This document shows positions 24,623 to 30,331 of a stretch of 30,331 bases of DNA, piece by piece (positions within the stretch are counted from its first letter, which is position 1; every line of letters starts with the position of its first letter). This DNA comes from JBMTVN01 sp046047235 (lineage in GTDB: Bacteria > Verrucomicrobiota > Verrucomicrobiia > Limisphaerales > JAHDYP01), in the NCBI GenBank assembly GCA_046047235.1, contig JBJOII010000086.1, forward strand, positions 1 to 30,331, written 5' to 3'. A program made the position numbers and the translations under genes. Under the pieces are notes generated by a model. It was given only the letters and a program-made list of their open reading frames with translations, did not search any database and was not told the DNA's origin.

Positions 24623-25531
24623 ATGAAAACCTCCTTTGATCGGTGTGCTATGGGCGGTGTGTTGTCGCGTCGGGACATGTGGGTTCGGTCTGGGGTGATG
24701 TTGGCGGGTGTGGGATTGGCGGGGGGTGTGGGGGAGTTGTTATGGGGTGGCGAGTCGAGGCGGTTTCGGATTGGGGCCTGCGACTGGTCGATTGGCAAGA
24801 TGGGTGATCCGGGGGCGTTTGGGGTGGCGAAGGAGATTGGGTTGGACGGGGTGCAGGTGAGTTTGGGTACTGTGCAGAGCGACATGCATTTGAGGCGGGA
24901 GGCGGTGCAGGCGGCGTATCGGGAGGCGGCGCGGGGAGCGGGGCTGGAGGTGGCGTCGCTGGCGATTGGCGAGTTGAACAACATTCCCTACAAGAGTGAT
25001 CCGCGGACGGAGGCGTGGGTGAGTGATTCGGTGGATGTGTGCAAGGCTTTGGGGGTGAGGGTGGTGTTGCTGGCGTTTTTTGGGAACGGGGATTTGAAGG
25101 GGGATAAATCGGGGACGGACGAAGTGGTGAGGCGGCTGAAGGTGGTGGCGCCGAAGGCGGAGAAGGAGGGGGTGATTTTAGGGATTGAGAGTTGGCTGAG
25201 TGCGGAGGAGCACGTGGAGATCATTGAGCGGGTGGGGTCAGTTGCGGTGAAGGTATATTACGACGTAGCGAACTCGGAGAAGATGGGTTACGACATTTAC
25301 CGTGAGCTGGAGTGGTTGGGTCGGCAGGAGTTGATTTGCGAGCTACATGCGAAGGAGAACGGTTTTTTGCTGGGGCAGGGGCGGGTGGATTTCAGGAGGG
25401 TGAGGCGGGTATTGGACGCGATTGATTATTCGGGCTGGGTACAGATTGAGGGGGCGATTCCTGAGGGTGGTGGCATGGTGGCGAGTTATCAGGCGAACCA
25501 GCGATTTTTGCGCGCGGTGTTGGGGGCCTGA
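24623..25531 (+). CDS. Sugar phosphate isomerase/epimerase-like TIM-barrel protein, Tat-exported
   Basis: A 302-residue protein of the xylose-isomerase-like TIM-barrel superfamily (AP endonuclease 2 domain). It begins with a twin-arginine signal, LSRRDMWVRSG, followed by a hydrophobic stretch (VMLAGVGLAGGVGELL), so export in folded form is likely. Barrel signatures include FRIGACDWSIGK, IGLDGVQVSLG, LGIESWLS with a metal-ligand Glu, VKVYYDVANS with the ligand Asp, and ICELHAKEN with His and a later GRVDFRRV; WVQIEG supplies the last Glu. Members of this group in verrucomicrobia and planctomycetes commonly act on sugars or inositol-like compounds released outside the cytoplasm. A TAAGG sits 7 bp before the ATG. 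The gene converges on fabF with a strong terminator between. The substrate is not known. Confidence 0.87.
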   Translation: MKTSFDRCAMGGVLSRRDMWVRSGVMLAGVGLAGGVGELLWGGESRRFRIGACDWSIGKMGDPGAFGVAKEIGLDGVQVSLGTVQSDMHLRREAVQAAYREAARGAGLEVASLAIGELNNIPYKSDPRTEAWVSDSVDVCKALGVRVVLLAFFGNGDLKGDKSGTDEVVRRLKVVAPKAEKEGVILGIESWLSAEEHVEIIERVGSVAVKVYYDVANSEKMGYDIYRELEWLGRQELICELHAKENGFLLGQGRVDFRRVRRVLDAIDYSGWVQIEGAIPEGGGMVASYQANQRFLRAVLGA

Positions 25532-25552
25532 GGGCGGGGTGTTTTAAAGCAA

Positions 25553-25584
25553 ACCGCCCTGCGGGCGAGAGCCTGCAGGGCGGT
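25553..25584. terminator. Bidirectional terminator between the isomerase-like gene and fabF
   Basis: ACCGCCCTGC (25553-25562) pairs with GCAGGGCGGT (25575-25584). An inner GGC/GCC pair closes a GAGA tetraloop. Rightward it is followed by GGTTGTTTTAAG, leftward by TTGCTTTAAAAC, so both strands have short U-rich tails. Confidence 0.85.
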
Positions 25585-25610
25585 GGTTGTTTTAAGTTTG
25601 GAGTGGGGGA

Positions 25611-26870
25611 TTACCCGACGAATTTCTTGGCGACGATGGAGGCGTTGTGTCCACCGAAGCCGAACGAGTTATTGACGATCGCATTGACCTCCACTTCGCG
25701 GGCGGTGTGGGGGACGATATCGAGGTCGCACTCGGGGTCGGGGTTTTGGTGATTGATGGTGGGGGGCACGATCCCGGTTTGGATGGCCTTGGCGCAGATG
25801 GTCATTTCGACTGCGCCGGCGGCGCCGAGCATATGGCCGGTGGCGCCTTTGGTGGAGCTGACGGGCAATTTGCGGGCGTGGTCACCGAAGACGGTTTTGA
25901 TGGCCTGGGTTTCGCAGATATCGCCTTGCGGGGTGGAGGTGCCGTGGGCGTTGATGTAGCTGATTTGCTCGGGGTTGAGTTCGGCGTGTTTGAGGCCCAT
26001 GCGCATACAGCGGACTGCGCCTTCGCCTTCGGGGGCGGGGGCGGTGATATGGCTGGCGTCGGCGCTATTGCCGTAGCCGACGATTTCGCAGTAGATGCGG
26101 GCGCCGCGGGCTTTGGCGTGCTGGAGTTCCTCGAGGACGAGGACACCGGCACCTTCGCCCATGACGAAACCATCACGTTCGGCGTCGAAGGGGCGCGAGG
26201 CGTGTTTGGGGTCATCGTTGCGGGTGCTCATGGCTTTCATGGCGCAGAAGCCGCCGATACCGAGGGGGACGATGGTGGCTTCGGTGCCGCCGGCGAACAT
26301 CACGCTGGCGTCGCCGAGTTTGATGGTGCGCCAGGCTTCACCGATGGCGTGGTTGGCGGTGGCGCAGGCGGAGCAGGTGGCGAGGTTGGGGCCGCGGAGT
26401 TTATGGAACATCGAGAACATGCCTGAGGCCATATTCAGGATGAGCATGGGGATCATGAAGGGGGAGAGTCGGCCGGGTCCCCGTTCGAGGAGGATTTTGT
26501 GTTGGGTTTCGATGGTGGAGAGGCCGCCGATACCTGAGCCGATGAAGGCGCCGGTGGTATCGAGGTTAATTTTTGAGAGGTCGAGGCCGGAGTCCTGGAG
26601 GGCTGACCAACCGGCGTAGAGGCCGAATTGGGCGAAGCGGTCGGTGCGGCGGACTTCTTTGGGGGAGGGGAAGGCTGGGGTGGGATCGAAGTCCCGGACT
26701 TCGGCGGCTATTTGCGTGGCGAAGCCGGTGGTATCGAAGGCTTGGATGCGGTCGATGCCGCATTGTCCTTCGAGGATATTTTTCCAGAAAGTGTCAACGG
26801 AGTGGCCCAGGGAGGAGACGACACCTAAGCCGGTTACGACGACCCTGCGATCGGACCAATTGGAAGGCAT
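25611..26870 (-). CDS. fabF: Beta-ketoacyl-ACP synthase II
   Basis: A 419-residue condensing enzyme that elongates acyl-ACP with malonyl-ACP in the cytoplasm. The catalytic triad is complete: Cys169 in CSACATANHAIG, His309 in NAHGTSTPQGD and His346 in GATGHMLGAAG. Other FabF signatures are VVVTGLGVVSSLG, SRPFDAERDGFVMGEGAG and NSFGFGGHNASI. The frame extends to 26897, but the ATG at 26870 begins MPSNWSDRRVVVTGLG as usual for the family, and the longer form would start inside an RNA hairpin. It follows acpP, with a terminator-like hairpin ending just 10 bp before its start, which probably sets lower fabF than acpP expression. With fabG and acpP it forms the classical fatty-acid cluster. Confidence 0.96.
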   Translation of the reverse strand: MPSNWSDRRVVVTGLGVVSSLGHSVDTFWKNILEGQCGIDRIQAFDTTGFATQIAAEVRDFDPTPAFPSPKEVRRTDRFAQFGLYAGWSALQDSGLDLSKINLDTTGAFIGSGIGGLSTIETQHKILLERGPGRLSPFMIPMLILNMASGMFSMFHKLRGPNLATCSACATANHAIGEAWRTIKLGDASVMFAGGTEATIVPLGIGGFCAMKAMSTRNDDPKHASRPFDAERDGFVMGEGAGVLVLEELQHAKARGARIYCEIVGYGNSADASHITAPAPEGEGAVRCMRMGLKHAELNPEQISYINAHGTSTPQGDICETQAIKTVFGDHARKLPVSSTKGATGHMLGAAGAVEMTICAKAIQTGIVPPTINHQNPDPECDLDIVPHTAREVEVNAIVNNSFGFGGHNASIVAKKFVG

Positions 26871-26880
26871 GATAATAAAA

Positions 26881-26915
26881 GGGGCAGCTAGCGGCACGAG
26901 AACCGCGGCTGCCCC
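26881..26915 (-). terminator. Terminator or attenuator between acpP and fabF
   Basis: Read leftward, GGGGCAGC (26881-26888) pairs with GCTGCCCC (26908-26915), and GCGG (26891-26894) with CCGC (26903-26906). On the transcript the stem is followed by UUUUAUUAUC and then the AUG of fabF. This is a near-ideal intrinsic terminator shape placed directly before a start codon, so partial read-through is expected. Confidence 0.75.
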
Positions 26916-26933
26916 GTAGGGAAAGCGGCCAGA

Positions 26934-27179
26934 TTATTTCTGTTTGTCTTCGACGTATTTGGTGACATCGCCGACTGTTTGGAGTTTCTCGGCTTCCTCG
27001 TCGGGGATTTCCTGTCCGAATTCTTCCTCGAGGGCCATAACCAGCTCGACCGTGTCGAGGGAATCAGCGCCGAGGTCTTCAATGAACTTGGCTTCAGGGG
27101 TCACTTGTTCTTCGGTGACTCCGAGTTGCTCGACGATGATAGCCTTAACGCGATCTTCAATGGATTTTTCAGCAGCCAT
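26934..27179 (-). CDS. acpP: Acyl carrier protein
   Basis: An 81-residue acidic carrier protein that holds growing acyl chains on a phosphopantetheine arm. The attachment serine is Ser40 in LGADSLDTVELVMALEEEF, an almost perfect match to the family. The open frame reaches 27227, but the ATG at 27179 (MAAEKSIEDRVKAII) gives the normal length. It lies between fabG (177 bp upstream) and fabF (63 bp downstream), and a possible promoter just upstream would allow it to be expressed independently and more strongly, as is common for this abundant protein. Helices and length fit AcpP throughout; the short tail ends YVEDKQK. Confidence 0.97.
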   Translation of the reverse strand: MAAEKSIEDRVKAIIVEQLGVTEEQVTPEAKFIEDLGADSLDTVELVMALEEEFGQEIPDEEAEKLQTVGDVTKYVEDKQK

Positions 27180-27205
27180 GGGTATTTCCGTATAGTTTTC
27201 GTGGT

Positions 27206-27234
27206 TCTCTATGCAACGCCCCACCATGCGTCAA
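27206..27234 (-). promoter_or_regulatory. Putative sigma-70-type promoter of acpP
   Basis: Read leftward, TTGACG (27234-27229) and TAGAGA (27211-27206) are separated by 17 bp and lie 27 bp before the acpP start. The -35 matches well, the -10 only in three of six positions. Confidence 0.4.
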
Positions 27235-27356
27235 GCCCCGAGTAATTAAAAAAAGCGGGTGCCTTGGGCGTGGGTTGGCGAGATTTTCAAGCGGTGTGTT
27301 TACAGTTCGTTACGCCGGCTTATGCGGCGGGTTATTTTGCGGGTTGGGTGGGAGGC

Positions 27357-28100
27357 TTACATTGCGAGTCCGCCGTCGACATTCAGGACGTGTCCGGTGA
27401 TGTAGCGGGCGCTGGGGCTGGCGAGGAACAGGGCGGCGGCGGCGGTGTCTTCGACGGAGCCGAAGGAGTTGAGGGGGATCTTGCTGAGGAGGCCTTTTTT
27501 GAGGTCGTCGTTGAGGACGTCGGTCATATCGGTTTCGATGAAGCCTGGGGCGATGGCGTTGACGGTGATTGAGCGGGAGCCGAGTTCGCGGGCGGTGGAT
27601 TTGGTGAGGCCGATGATGCCGGCTTTACTGGCGGCGTAGTTAGCTTGGCCGGCGTTGCCCATGAGGCCGATGACGGAGGCGATATTGATGATACGGCCGG
27701 AGCGTTGGCTGATGAATTTCCGGATGAAGGCGCGGGTGCAGAGGAAGCAGCCTTTGAGGTTGGTATTGACGACCGTGTCCCAGTCTTCGTCGCTCATGCG
27801 CATGAGGAGGCCGTCGCGGGTGACGCCGGCGTTATTGACGAGGATATCGACGCGGCCCCATTCCTTGAGGATGGTTTCGGCGGCCTGTTGGACGTCGGTT
27901 GCGTTGGCGACGTCGGCGGCGATGGCGAGGCTGCGTCGGCCGGTTTTGGCGACTTCCTGGGCGGCTTTTTCGGCGTTGGCGGCAGTGCGGGAGATGCAGG
28001 CGACGTCGGCACCTTCGGCGGCGAATTTGAGGGCGATGGCCTGGCCGATGCCTCTGCCGGCTCCGGTTACGACGGCGATCTGGTTGTCAAGTAGACCCAT
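27357..28100 (-). CDS. fabG: 3-oxoacyl-ACP reductase
   Basis: A 247-residue NADPH-dependent short-chain dehydrogenase that performs the first reduction in fatty-acid elongation. It has the cofactor motif TGAGRGIG (12-19), NNAG (89-92), and the catalytic tetrad Asn114, Ser142, Tyr155 and Lys159 (NYAASKAG). ITVNAIAPGFIETDMT and the C-terminal GHVLNVDGGLAM are typical for FabG. The ATG at 28100 starts MGLLDNQIAVVTG. It is the first gene of the minus-strand cluster fabG-acpP-fabF. No fabD, fabH or plsX is seen in the 232-bp gap before the CotH-like gene, so the cluster begins here. The 28101-28332 gap holds no recognised feature besides what must be two divergent promoters. Confidence 0.96.
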   Translation of the reverse strand: MGLLDNQIAVVTGAGRGIGQAIALKFAAEGADVACISRTAANAEKAAQEVAKTGRRSLAIAADVANATDVQQAAETILKEWGRVDILVNNAGVTRDGLLMRMSDEDWDTVVNTNLKGCFLCTRAFIRKFISQRSGRIINIASVIGLMGNAGQANYAASKAGIIGLTKSTARELGSRSITVNAIAPGFIETDMTDVLNDDLKKGLLSKIPLNSFGSVEDTAAAALFLASPSARYITGHVLNVDGGLAM

Positions 28101-28332
28101 AGGTGGGGGTTGTTCTCGTTGTTCATTGGGGGGATGTCAATGATTCGTCCTGATGGATTTGGGTCGTGCGGGCGGTGGGCGGTAGTGGTTTTTCTGTAAT
28201 CTTTTTGGTCTTCACGCTGTCTTAAGGTGGAGTCCGGCACTGTGTTTCCCAGCGATGACAGCCATGGCCATTTTGGGGTGATGTTTATTTCGGGGTGGGT
28301 GTGGCGAGTGGCAGTGGAGAGAAAGCGACGCT

Positions 28333-30069
28333 ATGAAATTGATGAAGACGGCGAGATTGAGTTGGAGAGTGGTGGTATTGCCGTGGTGTGGGGCGTTGGC
28401 TTTATGGGGGCAGCCGTTGGGTCCTGGTGGTGAGGGGCCTGGTGGCGGGGATTTCGGGCGGCCGCCGTTTATGGGAGGGCCAGGCGGGATGATGGGTTCG
28501 GATTTGGAGGTGGTGGATCGTTTTGATGCGAACGGGGATGGTTGGTTGGATCGTGAGGAGCGGGATGCGGCGAGGGTTTGGTTAAAGGCGGAGCGGGCGA
28601 GTGGTCGTGGGGGTGCTTGGGGGCCGGGTGGGGGGCGTCGGGGTCGTCCGGGTTTTGGTCCGCGGGGTGGTGGGGAGTCGCGGGTTTTTTCGTCGGGTCG
28701 CAAGCTGACGCCTGGGGAGGTGGAGGTTTATCCGGGGCGGGGGTTATATGATCCGCGGACGTTGCGGACCTTTTTTTTGGATTTTGCGAGTGAGGATTGG
28801 GAGCAGGAGCTGGAGGATTTCAACAACACGGATGTGGATGTGCCGGCGCGGCTGACGGTGGACGGGAAGACGTATGACGGGGTGGGGGTGCATTTTCGGG
28901 GGAACACGTCCTTTGCGATGGTTCCGGACGGGGGCAAGCGTTCCTTGAATCTCTCGTTGGATTTCATTGAGGACGGGCAGGACATTGACAGCTACAACAC
29001 GCTGAATTTTTTGAATGCGCATGAGGATGCGAGTTTCATGCGGACGGTGGTTTCGCTGGACATTGCGCGGGAGTATATACCGGCGCCGAAGGCGAATTTT
29101 GTGCGGGTTGTGATCAACGGGGAGAGTTGGGGTTTGTATGTAAACGTGCAGCAGTTCAACAAGGATTTCCTGAAGGACTTTTGGGATACGAAGAAGGGGG
29201 ATCGGTGGAAGGTGGTGGGGCGTCCGGGGGCGCAGGGCGGGATGATCTATTTCGGCGATGACGTGGAGCAGTATAAGCGCGTGTTCACGTTGAAATCGAA
29301 GGAGGATCCGGAGGCTTGGGATGCGTTGATCAAGCTGTGCAAAACCTTGGACAGTGTGTCGCCGGAGCAGCTGGAGACGGCCTTGGAGCCGATGCTGGAC
29401 ATTGACGGGACCCTGCGTTTTTTGGCGTGGGACAATGTGGTGGCGAACGGGGATGGGTTCTGGACGCGGGCGAGTGATTACAATTTGTATCGTGACAAGG
29501 AGGGGCGGTTTCATTTTGTGCCCTACGATGCGAACGAGACCTTCAAAGTCCGGGCGGGTGGGCCGGGAGGTCCGCGGGGGGCTCGGGGTTTTGGTGGGGA
29601 CAGGCGTGGCCGGGATTTTGGTCCGGCTGACGGGCCTCCGCCGGAGATGCGGGCGGGGGGTCCGGGTCGACCGGGTGGGCCGGGCATGTTTGGAGGTCCG
29701 ATGGGGCGTCCGGGGTTTGGGCCTCCGGGAGGGGGTGGTGGGGTGGAGTTGGATCCTTTGGTGGCGGCGGAGGACGAGAGCAAGCCGTTGTTATCGAAGC
29801 TGCTGGCGGTTCCGGCGTTGCGGGAGCGGTATTTGGGGTATGTGCGGGGGATGGCGGAGGCGTGGTTGGACTGGGAACGGTTGGGGACGCGGGTGCGGGA
29901 GTACCGGCATTTGATTGAGGCGGAGGTGGAGGTGGACACGCGCAAGTTGGATTCGTATGAGGCGTTTGTGGGTGAGGTGTCGGATGAGGCAGGCGGGGAG
30001 GAGGGTGAGGGGCTGCGGGCGTTTGCGGACAAGCGTCGGGCGTATTTGCTGAAGGCGACTGAGCGGTGA
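28333..30069 (+). CDS. CotH-like kinase-fold protein with EF-hand and Gly-Pro-Arg-rich insert
   Basis: A 578-residue exported protein of the CotH family, atypical protein kinases first known from spore coats but widespread in non-sporulating bacteria. The signal peptide is about 1-26. An EF-hand-like loop, DANGDGWLDREE, occupies 65-76, with Asp and Asn at binding positions, flanked by Gly/Pro-rich tracts (27-60 and 90-118). The CotH core shows GVHFRGNTSF, KRSLNLSLDF, NFLNAHEDASFMR, VRVVINGESWGLYVNVQQF and LRFLAWDNVVANGDG, then YNLYRDKEGRFHFVPYDANE. A low-complexity insert (about 406-471) splits the core from its helical C-terminus. The role may be phosphorylation or binding of surface proteins in a calcium-dependent way; neither is shown. 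Start: ATG 28333, with a second Met codon 9 bases on. Its stop codon overlaps repeat island 3. Confidence 0.84.
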   Translation: MKLMKTARLSWRVVVLPWCGALALWGQPLGPGGEGPGGGDFGRPPFMGGPGGMMGSDLEVVDRFDANGDGWLDREERDAARVWLKAERASGRGGAWGPGGGRRGRPGFGPRGGGESRVFSSGRKLTPGEVEVYPGRGLYDPRTLRTFFLDFASEDWEQELEDFNNTDVDVPARLTVDGKTYDGVGVHFRGNTSFAMVPDGGKRSLNLSLDFIEDGQDIDSYNTLNFLNAHEDASFMRTVVSLDIAREYIPAPKANFVRVVINGESWGLYVNVQQFNKDFLKDFWDTKKGDRWKVVGRPGAQGGMIYFGDDVEQYKRVFTLKSKEDPEAWDALIKLCKTLDSVSPEQLETALEPMLDIDGTLRFLAWDNVVANGDGFWTRASDYNLYRDKEGRFHFVPYDANETFKVRAGGPGGPRGARGFGGDRRGRDFGPADGPPPEMRAGGPGRPGGPGMFGGPMGRPGFGPPGGGGGVELDPLVAAEDESKPLLSKLLAVPALRERYLGYVRGMAEAWLDWERLGTRVREYRHLIEAEVEVDTRKLDSYEAFVGEVSDEAGGEEGEGLRAFADKRRAYLLKATER

Positions 30070-30199
30070 GCGGTAAGCGGTAAGGGCAGAGCGCTGAGGG
30101 TTGTGCCGCGTGCGCGGCACGGGAGCTGGTAGCTAGTAGCTGGGAGCTGGGGGACCGGCGCTGCGCGCGAGGTGCAAAGCGGGAAGCGCAGAGCGCGGA

Positions 30200-30231
30200 G
30201 TGCTGGGTGGGGAGCATGAATGTGGTCCCGA
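30200..30231 (+). repeat. 33-bp linker module, copy 2
   Basis: Matches 19911-19943 with one or two changes and is again followed at once by a hairpin/G-run element. Confidence 0.85.
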
Positions 30232-30331
30232 GGGATAACCGCATGAACGCAGCCTCACATGAATGGCCGGGCTGGGTGCAGGGATGGGTTTATTCATGTG
30301 TGGACTATTCATGCGGTTGAAGGGTGAGAGG
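30232..30331 (+). repeat. Hairpin/G-run element, dispersed copy (cut by window end)
   Basis: A diverged copy of the tandem units at 19944-20264. Outer arms are AACCGCATGAA and TTCATGCGGTT, inner arms CACATGAAT and ATTCATGTG, both perfect. The loop has four GGG runs separated by 2, 4 and 2 bases, a complete G-quadruplex motif. Compared with the tandem units the changes improve pairing on both stems. Confidence 0.9.

Larger units (their letters stand above)
30060..30331. repeat. Repeat island 3 (continues beyond window)
   Basis: It starts at the stop codon of the CotH-like gene with heptamers (TGAGCGG, TAAGCGG, AGAGCGC). Then follow a perfect hairpin, GTGCCGC/GCGGCAC with loop GTGC (30103-30120), another heptamer run of the GAGCTGG/TAGCTAG type (30122-30152), more AGCGCAG units, the 33-bp linker and a hairpin/G-run element. 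No gene is seen. Confidence 0.87.

Noticed and set aside
25647..26426. Plus-strand frame of 259 residues opposite fabF
   Set aside because: Shadow frame, Gly/Val/Asp-rich, opposite a gene with all catalytic residues.
27245..27356. Terminator after fabG
   Set aside because: A T7 run is present on the minus strand, but no stable stem precedes it; the only nearby hairpin has 5 bp.
1..30331. tRNA, rRNA or riboswitch genes
   Set aside because: No cloverleaf with a TTC-type arm, rRNA segment or known riboswitch core was seen on either strand by eye.

Overview
The window looks like a chromosomal segment of a PVC-group bacterium, most likely Verrucomicrobiota. This rests on the gene families present: a DUF1501/DUF1553 pair with planctomycete-type cytochrome motifs, a PQQ-like beta-propeller opening with WSQWRGPGRDG, DUF1080, a secreted sialate-O-acetylesterase-type protein, CotH, and a sugar-isomerase-like TIM barrel with a twin-arginine signal. 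Taxonomy below phylum level is not supported. The + strand is G-rich whichever way genes point, so the window probably lies on one replichore with the + strand leading. The skew is extreme in the accessory genes and mild in the first 1.9 kb and in the fatty-acid genes.

Layout: 1-3.4 kb holds the start of a sugar-porter MFS gene (-), a GH39-like glycosidase (+) and a PQQ-like propeller (+). A 38-bp perfect palindrome at 3421-3458 separates them from the DUF1553-DUF1501 operon (-, 3.5-7.8 kb). A serine hydrolase broken by a stop codon and a frameshift follows (8.0-9.2 kb), then a strong hairpin and a beta-carbonic anhydrase (-). At 10.35-12.2 kb a membrane PAS sensor is interrupted at a run of nine G. 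From 12.3 to 17.5 kb lie a metallopeptidase/SGNH esterase fusion, a DUF1080-LamG-like-GH32 protein and a small unknown gene (all +). A cytochrome P450 and a PanB-like protein that seems to lack the PanB metal ligands form a minus-strand pair (17.6-19.6 kb). After a repeat island come an LCAT-type hydrolase (-), an unrecognised secreted protein (+) and an MscS channel (+). A second repeat island, a Tat-exported isomerase-like protein (+) and the convergent fabG-acpP-fabF cluster (-, 25.6-28.1 kb) follow. The window ends with a CotH-like protein (+) and a third repeat island.

The most unusual content is non-coding. Three intergenic islands (about 19644-20335, 24276-24567 and 30060-30331) are built from the same modules in the same orientation: degenerate heptamer arrays (AGSGSNN), a 124-bp unit containing a run of GATNNC hexamers, a 33-bp linker, a hairpin-forming motif, and an approximately 100-bp element. 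In that last element two nested inverted repeats (CCGCATGAA/TTCATGCGG and ACATGAAT/ATTCATGT) enclose a G-run loop able to form a G-quadruplex. The element occurs three times in tandem with a 113-bp period at 19944-20264 and again at 30232, where compensating changes keep or improve the pairing. Two islands begin at or overlap the stop codons of mscS and the cotH-like gene, and the first reaches the 3' end of the lipase gene.

Functionally the window combines extracellular polysaccharide and glycan breakdown (GH39, GH32/DUF1080, esterase fusion, isomerase, DUF1501/1553, MFS uptake) with housekeeping lipid synthesis (fabG, acpP, fabF), CO2/bicarbonate interconversion, osmotic protection and one possible small oxidative pathway (P450 plus PanB-like). 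All functional calls come from reading motifs; no database search was run.
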